Shown: positions 8,076 to 16,591 of the stretch, one piece after another | Position numbering within the stretch: position 1 is the stretch's first letter | Layout: each line of letters opens with the position of its first letter | Assembly (NCBI GenBank): GCA_016342355.1 | Contig: JAEINP010000029.1 | Span: 1-63,016 of the forward strand | Reading direction: 5' to 3' | DNA: 63,016 nt | Source of the DNA: Desulfatibacillum sp. | GTDB taxonomy: Bacteria; Desulfobacterota; Desulfobacteria; Desulfobacterales; Desulfatibacillaceae | Notes under the pieces: model-generated | What the model was told of the DNA's origin: nothing | Seen by the model: the letters and a program-made list of their open reading frames with translations, nothing else | The model's database searches: none | Program-made: the position numbers and the translations under genes

Positions 8076-9080
8076 TTGAAGAAGCAAACGATCATTTCCA
8101 TGGTTGGGCTCCTTTCCGCCATGCTTCAAAAAAGGCGTTTTCCAGCCTCCATGGGAATGATTGTCACCCATCGCTGCAACCTGCGCTGCACCTATTGCGG
8201 ATTTCCCGGGATCCCCGCCAACGAAATGGATACAAGCGACTGGTTGGATGCCATTGATTCCTTTCTCAACGCCGGAACCCTGCGCATGGGATTCAGCGGA
8301 GGCGAGCCCCTGTTGCGGGAGGACCTGGGTGCGTTGTTGAAATCCGCCCATGGCAGAGCCCTGGTCACCCTGAATACCAATGGATTGCTCCTTCCCCAAA
8401 GAAAGGAAGTCTTAAACCATGTGGACGTGGTGGTGATTAGTCTGGATGGGAACCGGGACATCCATGACAGCCTTCGAGGACATGGGGCTTTTGAGGGAGC
8501 GCTCCGGGGAGGGGAAAGCGCCTTGAGCGCCGGAAAACGGCTTGTTTTTTCAACCGTGCTCACCAGGGAGAATCAGGAGCAAATCCCTTTTATAATCCGG
8601 ACGGCCAAGGAGATGGGCGCGCAATGCACCTTTCAACCAGTGACTCCCTGCGATGTCAGCTCCATGGAGGCATCCAAATTTCTCCCTGAAAAAAAGGCTT
8701 TGCTGCATAATGTCAAACAGTTGGCTGCGGCTAAAAGGCGGGGCCTGCCGGTGTGTTGTTCACGCGCCTATCTGGATCTGTTATCGCGGTATCCCGATGT
8801 CTCCGCCATGGGTAAACATTGTCTGCTTGGCAGGTATGGGGCTTTTGTCACTCCATCCGGAAATGTCTGCCGGTGCCATGTGCACATGGATATAACGCCC
8901 ATGCCCCCGGGCAATCCCCCTGGATACCTTGAATCATTTCATGGGATACCCTTGAGGGTTTGCAAGGGCTGTCTGATATACCCATATGTGGAATTTACTC
9001 AAATTTTTAATGGAAATCCCCATGCTCTTTTGAATGTATTGGGGCAAGCCTTTAAGGGGATGGGACACATCGCTAAATGA
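8076..9080 (+). CDS. radical SAM protein (MoaA/PqqE-like core)
   Basis: A 334-residue radical SAM enzyme. The cluster motif THRCNLRCTYC supplies Cys34, Cys38 and Cys41, followed by FSGGEPLLREDLG (SAM-binding GGE) and LNTNGLLL. The C-terminal region has additional cysteines (VCRCHVH and VCKGCLIYP), which may hold an auxiliary cluster, though not in a canonical SPASM spacing. The TTG start at 8076 is chosen because GGGTGAGG ends 4 nt upstream. The stop overlaps the next ATG (ATGA), so it is probably translationally coupled to the first propeller protein. Substrate is unknown; the pairing with a prenyltransferase suggests lipid chemistry, which is inference. Confidence 0.88.
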   Translation: MKKQTIISMVGLLSAMLQKRRFPASMGMIVTHRCNLRCTYCGFPGIPANEMDTSDWLDAIDSFLNAGTLRMGFSGGEPLLREDLGALLKSAHGRALVTLNTNGLLLPQRKEVLNHVDVVVISLDGNRDIHDSLRGHGAFEGALRGGESALSAGKRLVFSTVLTRENQEQIPFIIRTAKEMGAQCTFQPVTPCDVSSMEASKFLPEKKALLHNVKQLAAAKRRGLPVCCSRAYLDLLSRYPDVSAMGKHCLLGRYGAFVTPSGNVCRCHVHMDITPMPPGNPPGYLESFHGIPLRVCKGCLIYPYVEFTQIFNGNPHALLNVLGQAFKGMGHIAK

Positions 9081-10519
9081 GATTTGTAAAAAATCTGGGT
9101 TATTGTTTTTTTGTGCTTTCCGCAACGCTCATTTTTTGTCTTTTTATTGGATACTGCGGCCTGAAAGATGGGTTGGAAAGCACCCGGTTATTGATTATAT
9201 TTTTATCGGGCTCGACCCTGGCTTTTCAGTACTCTTCCTTGCGTGAAAAATCCCTTTTTAAAGGGGCTTCTTTGGCTGTTTTTTTTTCCTGCAACATCGT
9301 GATTCTTTCGTTCCTCGGGATTTTAGCTGTCAACTCACCCGCATGGGGAGTATTTTTTTTTATTGCTCCTGTGTTGATATATGCATTGCTAAAAAATATT
9401 GCCGGCCAATGGCAAATCCAAGTGACGCTCTCTGCCTTAACGGTTATTAATTACGTCTTTTTTGTTATAGCCTTTTCATCTTTTCCATTTCTCAAAAACT
9501 TTGCCTTTGATGGCATGGCCCAGCATGAATGGGACAATAAAGGACTTAACCGCCCTGGCGTGAATTGGGTGGTGAAAGTGGAGCAACAAGAAGGCGGCTT
9601 ACAGCTCATTTATCCCGATGGCGCAAAATACTCTGCAAAGGCCTTTGATCCGTTCATGATTCATTGCCTGGGGCCTGAAACAATCCTTGTCTCCTATGAA
9701 AGGCGGCGGTGCATTGAAAAAATCAACCTGAAAACCCAAACGCTCCAAACGTGGGCTTACAGAAGAGGCCCATGTACGTATTTTTTTCTTTCACCTGATG
9801 AAAAGGTACTTTACACGGGGAGTCTTTATGTACCTTCAGATAGTTCGGATACTTTTGAAATCAAGGTAAGTGACATGACCCTGATTAGGAGCATGCCCTT
9901 AAATGACACTCCATGGGAGAAGAAAAAACAAAACAATGACGGATTTCGAAATGGTAAGATTATTGGGGAAACCAAATACATTTGCACCTTCCGCGGCCGG
10001 GTTTTTGCCTATGGTTTGGATCACACCTCCAAGGCGCAATTGCGCCTTTCAAATTTGTTAGCTTATAATATGGTATCCTTTTCCGATCAAGAAGGCCTGA
10101 TGTATGTCCCCAGCTTTCCCGTGGGCTTTTATGGCATAAGTCTGCCTGAATTGAAGGTGACAGCATGGAAAAACCTTTTTTTGAGCATGTGGGTAGTGCC
10201 TTTGCCGGAGCGAAAGGAAATCCTGGCGAACGGAGCGGCGAGCGTTTATGTGTTGGACTCCCAAACACTGGCAACCAAATGGAAAATTCCCACCGGCTTT
10301 GGAATCCGCTGCCTGGACTTTGACACTAAGCGTAATTGGATCTATGTGGCCAAATATTTTACTGGGGAATTAGAGGTTTATGACTACCACACAGGGGCGT
10401 TGATAGGCGCAATAGAGGTTGGCCCGTTGTTGCGTTTTGTGGGCTATTCTCAGGAAAGGGATTCCATATTTACCGGAAGTTCAGCCGGCATTTTGGAAAT
10501 ATCACCGAAAATATTTTAG
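9077..10519 (+). CDS. membrane-anchored beta-propeller protein, copy 1
   Basis: A 480-residue protein. Residues 1-165 hold about four to five hydrophobic segments. The remainder reads as repeated beta-blades of the YVTN/WD40-like kind, for example NWIYVAKYFTGELEVYDYHTG. It is presumably anchored in the inner membrane with the propeller in the periplasm or cytoplasm, as a scaffold or sensor; no catalytic residues are recognised. Its ATG overlaps the preceding radical SAM stop. The next gene is a paralogue: the last 105 residues differ at only nine positions, whereas the membrane part is more diverged. That pattern indicates tandem duplication with conservation or gene conversion at the 3' end. 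No named family. Confidence 0.75.
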   Translation: MRFVKNLGYCFFVLSATLIFCLFIGYCGLKDGLESTRLLIIFLSGSTLAFQYSSLREKSLFKGASLAVFFSCNIVILSFLGILAVNSPAWGVFFFIAPVLIYALLKNIAGQWQIQVTLSALTVINYVFFVIAFSSFPFLKNFAFDGMAQHEWDNKGLNRPGVNWVVKVEQQEGGLQLIYPDGAKYSAKAFDPFMIHCLGPETILVSYERRRCIEKINLKTQTLQTWAYRRGPCTYFFLSPDEKVLYTGSLYVPSDSSDTFEIKVSDMTLIRSMPLNDTPWEKKKQNNDGFRNGKIIGETKYICTFRGRVFAYGLDHTSKAQLRLSNLLAYNMVSFSDQEGLMYVPSFPVGFYGISLPELKVTAWKNLFLSMWVVPLPERKEILANGAASVYVLDSQTLATKWKIPTGFGIRCLDFDTKRNWIYVAKYFTGELEVYDYHTGALIGAIEVGPLLRFVGYSQERDSIFTGSSAGILEISPKIF

Positions 10520-10530
10520 CAATGAAACAC

Positions 10531-10558
10531 TTGGAATAGCTGGTCACTTCTATTCCAA
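10531..10558 (+). terminator. stem-loop between the two propeller genes
   Basis: TTGGAATAG (10531-10539) and CTATTCCAA (10550-10558) form a perfect 9-bp stem with a 10-nt loop, 12 nt after the stop of copy 1. The following sequence (TACCCTTTTCAGTTTTC) is T-rich but not a clean T-run. It could be a weak terminator or an RNA-processing hairpin that sets the ratio of the two copies. Confidence 0.4.
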
Positions 10559-10668
10559 TACCCTTTTCAGTTTTCTGTCCAGGGTGGGATTGCTCTGCAT
10601 AAGAAAACCACGTCTTATGCGCCTGATTAAATGCCCCCATTAAGAAGAAGAACGGGACTCGTTGCAAA

Positions 10669-12123
10669 ATGAAATTTATCAAATTTTTGACTTACTATAT
10701 TCTTGTGCCTTCTGCCTCCCTCTTCTTCTATGCGTACTTAGGATTTTCCATGTTGGATGGGGACTTGGACAAAACCCGGCTTTTGCTTTTTACTGTGTCT
10801 CTTGGGGTTTTCACTATCCAACAATCGCCATTGAGGAGTAAGATTCTTTTCAAAGGAATGTCCCTGGCTGTATTTTTTTCCTGTAACGGATTAGCTTTTT
10901 CGCTCTTTGGTTTTTTAACTGTCAGTTCTTTCACCTGGGGGGTAATTTTTTTTTCTGCTCCAATTTTAACCTATACTTTGCTAAAAATAGTGGCCACTCG
11001 ATGCAAAATCAAATTGACAGTTCACGCCTTAACTGTAATCAATTGCGTCTTTTTTGTAATTGCTATTCTTCTTTTTCCATTTCTAAAATACTTTCATTTT
11101 GATGGCATGGCGCATCATGAATGGGACCGGAAGAGCCTGGATGTTCCAGGTGTGAATTGGGTGGTAGAAGCCAAACAAGAAGATGGAGGTCTACAACTCC
11201 TTTATCCCGGTGGTGAGAAGTTATCCGCAACCCATTTTGATCCTTACATGATTCATTGCATAGGACCTGACACAATCATAGTGTCCTATGAAAGACGACG
11301 ATGCATCGAGAAAATCAATCTAAAAACTGGGAAAATATATAGATACGATTATAAGGGCGGTACATGTACCTACTTTTTTCCTTCCCTCGACAAAAAGACT
11401 ATCTACACAGGGAGCCATTCAGCCAGCCTTGAAAATAGGATTATTTATGAAATTGATGTAAGTGACATGACCCTGATTAGGGGGTGGCCCCTTTCCGGCA
11501 CAGAACAGGAAGAAACCGCACAAAGCGCGGATGGATTCCGAAGCGGACAGGTTATAGGGAATACCAAATACGTCTGTACTTTCCGAGGAAGGGTGTTTGC
11601 TTATGATTTGGATTACACCCCCAAGGCGCAATTGCGTCTTCCTAATTTGCCAGCCTACAATATTGCATCATTTTCTGAGCAAGAAAGCCTGATGTATACC
11701 CCCAGTTTTCCGTTGGGCTTTTATTGCATAAGCCTGCCTGCACTGCAGGTGACGGCATGGAAAAGTTTATTTTTAAGCATGTGGTCAGTGCCTTTGCCGG
11801 AACGAAAGGAAATCCTGGCAAACGGAGCGGCTATCGTTTATGTGTTGGACTCCCAAACCCTTGCTACCAAACGAAAAATTCCCACCGGTTTTGGAATCCG
11901 CTGTCTGGACTTTGACAGTAAGCGCAACTGGATATATGTGGCCAAATATTTCACTGGTGACTTGGAGGTTTATGACTACCATACCGGGGAGTTAATTGGC
12001 TCCATAGAAGTGGGGCCTTTGCCGCGTTTTGTGGGTTATTCCCCGGAAAGGGATTCCATATTTATCGGGAGTTCAGCGGGCATATTGGAAATTTCGCCCA
12101 AGATTTTTGAATCAAGCCAGTGA
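10669..12123 (+). CDS. membrane-anchored beta-propeller protein, copy 2
   Basis: A 484-residue paralogue of the preceding gene with the same architecture: N-terminal membrane segments to about residue 165, then propeller blades. Conserved landmarks shared with copy 1 include MAHHEWD/MAQHEWD, GVNWVV, SYERRRCIEKINLKT, and the C-terminal GSSAGILEISPKIF. It has a four-residue C-terminal extension (ESSQ). The intergenic gap of 149 nt carries a hairpin. It ends about 80 nt before the convergent stop of a B12-type radical SAM gene. The conserved ERRRC motif and Cys-containing blades may be functional, but no activity can be assigned. Two retained copies suggest a hetero-oligomer or two states of one partner. 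Confidence 0.75.
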   Translation: MKFIKFLTYYILVPSASLFFYAYLGFSMLDGDLDKTRLLLFTVSLGVFTIQQSPLRSKILFKGMSLAVFFSCNGLAFSLFGFLTVSSFTWGVIFFSAPILTYTLLKIVATRCKIKLTVHALTVINCVFFVIAILLFPFLKYFHFDGMAHHEWDRKSLDVPGVNWVVEAKQEDGGLQLLYPGGEKLSATHFDPYMIHCIGPDTIIVSYERRRCIEKINLKTGKIYRYDYKGGTCTYFFPSLDKKTIYTGSHSASLENRIIYEIDVSDMTLIRGWPLSGTEQEETAQSADGFRSGQVIGNTKYVCTFRGRVFAYDLDYTPKAQLRLPNLPAYNIASFSEQESLMYTPSFPLGFYCISLPALQVTAWKSLFLSMWSVPLPERKEILANGAAIVYVLDSQTLATKRKIPTGFGIRCLDFDSKRNWIYVAKYFTGDLEVYDYHTGELIGSIEVGPLPRFVGYSPERDSIFIGSSAGILEISPKIFESSQ

Positions 12124-12205
12124 AAAGAGCGAGGTGTGGCATGTTTTTCAATAAAATTCAAATAGTTGTTGAGACAAGCCACCTCGTCAGGCTGCAGGCA
12201 ATACA

Positions 12206-13486
12206 CTATGCAGCAAAGGAATCGCCCACATTACTGATGACCATATTGGCGCACCGTTCCGCGAGCTTAGGGAACCAGCCATGGAGAGAGATGCCTATCC
12301 TGTAAGCTGCGTTCCACAGGGTGTGTCTATTGGTATCCCTGAGAGATTGTTGGTATTGAGCCTCGGTGCAGGCCCCGTCGGGACCAGGATCCAGATCAGT
12401 ATACCACCAGGTATCCGCACGGCTTAAGGTGCAGCCCGTTGCTTTTTGAACAGACTGAAGAGCCTCTCCATATTGAGGAGAGGAAGAGATAAGTCTTTGA
12501 GCGTAACATACGCGCACGTCATATTTTGTTGTGGCCTGGACCTGTTTAATACAACTGATTAATCTATCCTGGATTTGCAATTCCGTGGAGGAAGCATGCT
12601 TTTGGTCAATGGAGAACTGGACAAGGCCGCCTGAAAATGATTGCATAAGAAGTGATAGAGCTTCTTCAGACGGGAGAGTTACAATATCCCATGCAACAAA
12701 CAAGTTATATTTTCGATCCAGCACGGCTTTGGAATAGTCCAACGGCATGGGACCCACAAAGTCAATAAATGTGGACATGTAGGCGATTTCGGGGTTTTCA
12801 CTCCATGCGGAAATGTCCGCTTTTACCTTTTCAGGAGAACGCATCACCAGATTGCGATTGAATATCCTTTTTTGATTTTTGGGAGCCCCATAGCAATGCT
12901 CACAGTGGAGTGAACAACCTCTTGCAGCCATCAAGTACGGGTATGTAGGGTAGGCGCGGTGGTGGCTTTGCTTGTGTAACCTATCCAAATCCCTTTTCAA
13001 TGAAGGAAAAAACGAAATGTCTTGATAATTGTTTTGGTCGAAATCTTCCCTCGTCAACACATAGGTTTTTTCAGACTCCCACTCCCTGGCCACCAGGTTG
13101 GGCGCCTGTCTCAAATCCGATCCATCCCTCAAGGCTTTGATTAACGCCGCCAGTGGTATATCCCCGTCCCCCCGGATGATGTAATCAATTTTCGAGTCCC
13201 TGAGTATTTGGTGGCGGAACACGCTGGCGGAAACCCCTCCTGCAATCACCTTGGCTTCGGGGTTGATCGCCTTGAACCGGTGCGACAGTTTGATGGCGGA
13301 TTTTATGGCGCTAAACCAATGGATATCCATGACAATAATGTCTACCCCGGCCACTTCCTTTTTGGTCCATTCATCATGGTACCGACCCGAAACTGGTTCT
13401 TCAATCCGGTTGATTACCGCAGGAAGGGACATGGGCAAAATAGGCCGAAGCATCATTTTGGAATCCGGGTGGACAAACAGTATCAC
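12206..13486 (-). CDS. B12-binding-type radical SAM protein
   Basis: A 426-residue protein with an N-terminal Rossmann-like cobalamin-binding-type domain (DIIVMDIHWFSAIKSAIKL, VIAGGVSASVFRH, IDYIIRGDGDIPLAALI) and a radical SAM core. The cluster motif ARGCSLHCEHCYGAP gives Cys191, Cys195 and Cys198. It is shorter than the usual 470-550 residues, and the C-terminal part is compact. Family members methylate unactivated carbons or rearrange carbon skeletons using cobalamin and SAM; the substrate here is unknown. It is transcribed divergently from the next radical SAM gene across a 167-nt region that holds a perfect 17-bp palindrome, a possible shared operator. Confidence 0.85.
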   Translation of the reverse strand: MILFVHPDSKMMLRPILPMSLPAVINRIEEPVSGRYHDEWTKKEVAGVDIIVMDIHWFSAIKSAIKLSHRFKAINPEAKVIAGGVSASVFRHQILRDSKIDYIIRGDGDIPLAALIKALRDGSDLRQAPNLVAREWESEKTYVLTREDFDQNNYQDISFFPSLKRDLDRLHKQSHHRAYPTYPYLMAARGCSLHCEHCYGAPKNQKRIFNRNLVMRSPEKVKADISAWSENPEIAYMSTFIDFVGPMPLDYSKAVLDRKYNLFVAWDIVTLPSEEALSLLMQSFSGGLVQFSIDQKHASSTELQIQDRLISCIKQVQATTKYDVRVCYAQRLISSSPQYGEALQSVQKATGCTLSRADTWWYTDLDPGPDGACTEAQYQQSLRDTNRHTLWNAAYRIGISLHGWFPKLAERCANMVISNVGDSFAA

Positions 13487-13581
13487 AGGCGTTCCTTATT
13501 CAATAGATAGGGTGTATCAGGCAGGAAAATTCCAACAATGACTAAATATAGCAATATGGAGTTTCAATCAAGGGGAGTTTG

Positions 13582-13598
13582 TACTATAAGTTATAGTA
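13582..13598. promoter_or_regulatory. 17-bp perfect palindrome, candidate operator
   Basis: TACTATAAGTTATAGTA is an exact inverted repeat (8-bp arms, 1-nt centre). It lies in the divergent region between the radical SAM genes starting at 13486 (minus) and 13654 (plus). The size and position fit a dimeric repressor or activator site that could serve both promoters. No regulator gene is adjacent, and the binding protein is unknown. Confidence 0.45.
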
Positions 13599-13653
13599 GG
13601 GTGGTAAAAATCTTGCTTGGTCTGATATCTAAAAATTCGATGGGAATATTTTT

Positions 13654-15093
13654 GTGAAAATCGTCTTGATTATTCCGGAAAGCGGACGAAAAGACCTTTT
13701 GGGCCGGTACTCCAATACCATGACTCCTTTTCCTACCATAGGAGTGGCTTATATCGCAGCGGTTTTGGAAAAGGAAGGGCATGACGTGATGGTTATAGAC
13801 CAGTTTGCGCAGAAGCTGGCTCCCCATCAAACCATGTCCTTGCTTCGGGAATTCCGGCCCGGGATAGTGGGGATATCCTGCCTGACGGCCGCTATGCCTT
13901 CGGTGGAAGCTCTCAGTGCTCTCATTCGAAGAGACCTCCCTAATACTAAAATCGTGCTTGGGAATATTCACGCCTGGGCTTTTCATGAGTATCTGCTTAA
14001 AAAGGATGTGGGTGATTTTATTGTCCATGGAGAGGGTGAAATGACCATGGCCAGCCTTGCCAGTGCTTTGGAATGTGGCGCCTCTCCCGAAACCATATCC
14101 GGGCTCAGTTTTTTGGATCAGGGAAAGTGCGTCCATACAGGGCCTGTGGAGCAAATTATGGATTTGGACACCCTCCCCTATCCTGCATGGCATTTGTTGC
14201 CATACCATCTTTACGAATGACATCCCATTTTTGGGGTATCGGGGATATCCCTTCCAGTCATTGCATCCCGAGGCTGCCCGTACAGTTGCTTTTTTTGCGC
14301 CCAAGCCTCTCCGTTTCAAAATGTGCGGGTCAGGAGTATTGGGAATGTTGTGGATGAAATGGAATATTTGGTCGACCGCTTTGGGGTGACCATGACCGGT
14401 CTTGCGGATTGCATGTTCCCCCTTAATAAAAAAATGGGAATGGATTTCTGCCAAGCTCTCATCGATAGAGGAATCCACAAAAAGGCCTGCTGGATTACGG
14501 AAATGCGCGTGGACATGGCGGAGCCCGAACTCCTGAAAGCCATGAAGGATTCCGGGATAGTGCAGATAGCTTACGGCGTGGAATCGGGAAATGAACAAAC
14601 GCTCAAGCGCATAGGTAAAAAGTTCCAGTTGGAAGACGCCAGGAGAGCTATTCGTCTTACAAAAGAGGCTGGCATCTGCACCTGTGCCTTTTTCATGCTT
14701 GGTTTTCCCGGAGAAACCTCCTCCTCGTGCCGGGATACGATACGGTTTGCCAAGGAATTGGATACGGATTTTGCAAAATTCAATATTGCCGTACCTTATC
14801 CTGGGACCCCCTTCTTTGACACCTGGTGGGACGGCGAGCCGGAAAACCTGGAATACCACAAGTTCAGCGCCTGGTTTTTTCCGAAAAATGGCGACACCCT
14901 GCTCCATGTTCCGGAAGGCATGACCCAAAAGGAGTTGTTAAAGTTTCAACATTTGGCCATGGCTGTTTTCTGGATACGCCCCTCAAAGATTTTTCATCAT
15001 CTGAAAAACAGGTCCTTGTCGTTGGGCGTTATGTGGAAAGGGTTCAAGGCCATGATCCTGAGCATGTATGATTCGTTCCGCCATTCCGGATAA
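13654..15093 (+). CDS. B12-binding-type radical SAM protein with in-frame UGA at codon 189
   Basis: The frame from the GTG at 13654 to the stop at 15093 encodes a full-length (479-residue) B12-type radical SAM protein, interrupted once by TGA at 14218-14220. The N-terminal cobalamin-type domain precedes the UGA. The cluster motif RGCPYSCFFC (Cys208, Cys212, Cys215) follows in the same frame. Alignment to the paralogue at 17595-19040 is gap-free across the stop; the aligned residue there is Thr, and in the 15129 paralogue Met. Twelve nt after the UGA a perfect 8-bp stem (14233-14240 with 14244-14251, one G-U pair) has a GGG loop, which meets published bacterial SECIS geometry. It could be a nonsense mutation, a sequencing error, or a UGA-decoded selenoprotein. 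The non-Cys paralogue residues argue against selenocysteine. Confidence 0.7.
14233..14251 (+). promoter_or_regulatory. SECIS-like hairpin 3' of the in-frame UGA
   Basis: GGGGTATC pairs with GATATCCC around a GGG loop. The apical loop starts 20 nt after the UGA and its first bases are G. The known bacterial SECIS consensus asks for a 3-14 nt loop, a G in the first two loop positions and 16-37 nt from UGA to loop, all of which are met. Functional status is untested, and a chance hairpin is possible. Confidence 0.3.
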
Positions 15094-15128
15094 GCACCCC
15101 TTCTATATTGGCAACAAGGGATATTGGT

Positions 15129-16568
15129 ATGCAAGGCTTTTCAAAAGAGTATAAAGTTCTCCTCATTTCTCCCCCCTTATCCAGAATCCGTTTTAACCTG
15201 AGCGGCATCATGCCCATGCAGCCCTTGGGTATGGCTTCCCTGGCGGCCTACCTGCGGGAAAGGAACGTGCAGGTCTCTCTCCTGGACAGCGTGGCCTTGC
15301 GCCATACTGCCGACCAAACCCTTCATGAGATTCTCAGGCGCAATCCGAAGGTGGTCGGCTTTTCCACAACAATTTTTAATATCGCTCACACCCACGCCAT
15401 CATTCGACAGCTTAAAACAATCCGCCCGGAAATTCATACGGTCATAGGGGGCTACGGGGTGGTTTTCCCGCCTGAAATGTTAGGAAACAGACTGGCGGAA
15501 GTGGATTTTTTTATCAAGGGGGAAGGGGAACGGGCGCTTTACGAACTGGTTTGCGCTCTCCAAAGCGGCGGCCCTTTTTCCTCGGTTCCCGGCCTTATAT
15601 GGCGGGAAAACGGGCAAGTGAGGCACAACCCTCCCGGGAAGCCCTTGGACCCTGACAGCCTGCCGCTGCCTGCGCTGGACCTCCTGCCCAAAGCTCCTTA
15701 CGCCATGCACCCTCCTTTCAATGTCAAACCACCTCTTTGCCTGGTGGAGACCGCCAGGGGGTGCGGATGGCATTGCAACTTTTGCAGCCTGTCCCGAGAC
15801 CTTCGTCAAAAAAGTCCCGGAAGAGTGGCGGAGGAAATCGCCTGGGCAAAACGCGTGTTCCAGGCAAGGGAAGTGCACTTTGTGGACCCTACCTTCACTG
15901 CGGGTCGAAAAAGGCTTTACGCGTTGACCGAAATGATTTCCAGGGAATTTCCCGGCCTGGCATGGTCGTGTAAATCCCGGGTGGATCTTATAGACTATGA
16001 AACGGCCCATCAAATGGCAAAGGCAGGGTGTTACATGGTGTCTCTGGGAATTGAATCCGGTTCGCAGAGGATGCTGAACTCCATGAACAAAGCCACCACG
16101 GTGGAGCAATCTGTTAAAGCAGTCCATGCTCTGAAAAAAGCGGGCATCCGTTCCTTGGCGTATATTATGTTTGGAGCTCCGGGAGAGACGGATCAGACAG
16201 TCAGGGAAACCATGGAACTTCTGAAAAGGATCAAGCCGGATTATGCACTATTCGCTGGTCTCATGCCCGATCCACTTTCCGCTTTGCTCAACCAAAAAAA
16301 CAGGGAGGGAGTGGCGAGCCAGGATGACGTTTTCAACCTGTATTATAACAATGACGCCTCTGGCACTCCCTTTGAAAACCAATCTTTTACGGGCATTCCC
16401 ATGGAGGATGTCAACCGTTGGGTCAAGAACGCCTATCTCTCCTTTTATTTGAATCCCCACTATATGGCTGCCAGACTCTTTTCGTCCAAAAGCCTTCGGG
16501 AAATCCGAAACCTTGCTTATGGGGCGGCAATGCTTGCCAAGGACGCTATAATTCCCATGCGGCCATAA
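15129..16568 (+). CDS. B12-binding-type radical SAM protein
   Basis: A 479-residue protein with an N-terminal cobalamin-binding-type fold (KVLLISPPLSRIRF, PMQPLGMASLAAYLRER, HTVIGGYGVVFPPEM) and a radical SAM core whose cluster motif ARGCGWHCNFC gives Cys212, Cys216 and Cys219. The architecture is like BchE, HpnJ and HpnP enzymes that modify tetrapyrroles or hopanoids. The ATG at 15129 is preferred over a TTG 21 nt upstream because AAGGGA precedes it by 7 nt. It follows the UGA-interrupted paralogue by 35 nt and is probably co-transcribed with it. A convergent SGNH-like gene ends 23 nt downstream. Substrate unknown. Confidence 0.88.
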   Translation: MQGFSKEYKVLLISPPLSRIRFNLSGIMPMQPLGMASLAAYLRERNVQVSLLDSVALRHTADQTLHEILRRNPKVVGFSTTIFNIAHTHAIIRQLKTIRPEIHTVIGGYGVVFPPEMLGNRLAEVDFFIKGEGERALYELVCALQSGGPFSSVPGLIWRENGQVRHNPPGKPLDPDSLPLPALDLLPKAPYAMHPPFNVKPPLCLVETARGCGWHCNFCSLSRDLRQKSPGRVAEEIAWAKRVFQAREVHFVDPTFTAGRKRLYALTEMISREFPGLAWSCKSRVDLIDYETAHQMAKAGCYMVSLGIESGSQRMLNSMNKATTVEQSVKAVHALKKAGIRSLAYIMFGAPGETDQTVRETMELLKRIKPDYALFAGLMPDPLSALLNQKNREGVASQDDVFNLYYNNDASGTPFENQSFTGIPMEDVNRWVKNAYLSFYLNPHYMAARLFSSKSLREIRNLAYGAAMLAKDAIIPMRP

Positions 16569-16591
16569 TGAAAAACGGAGACCTGCCCCTT

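Noticed and set aside
13591-14928. 445-codon minus-strand open frame
   Set aside because: It is an antisense shadow of the B12-type radical SAM gene at 13654-15093; the product has no family features and no ribosome-binding site, and the plus-strand frame carries all conserved motifs.
14323-15093. annotation of the 3' part of the UGA-interrupted gene as an independent 256-residue protein
   Set aside because: This start would omit the cluster cysteines at 14275-14298, which are in the same frame upstream; the longer frame interrupted by UGA explains all motifs.
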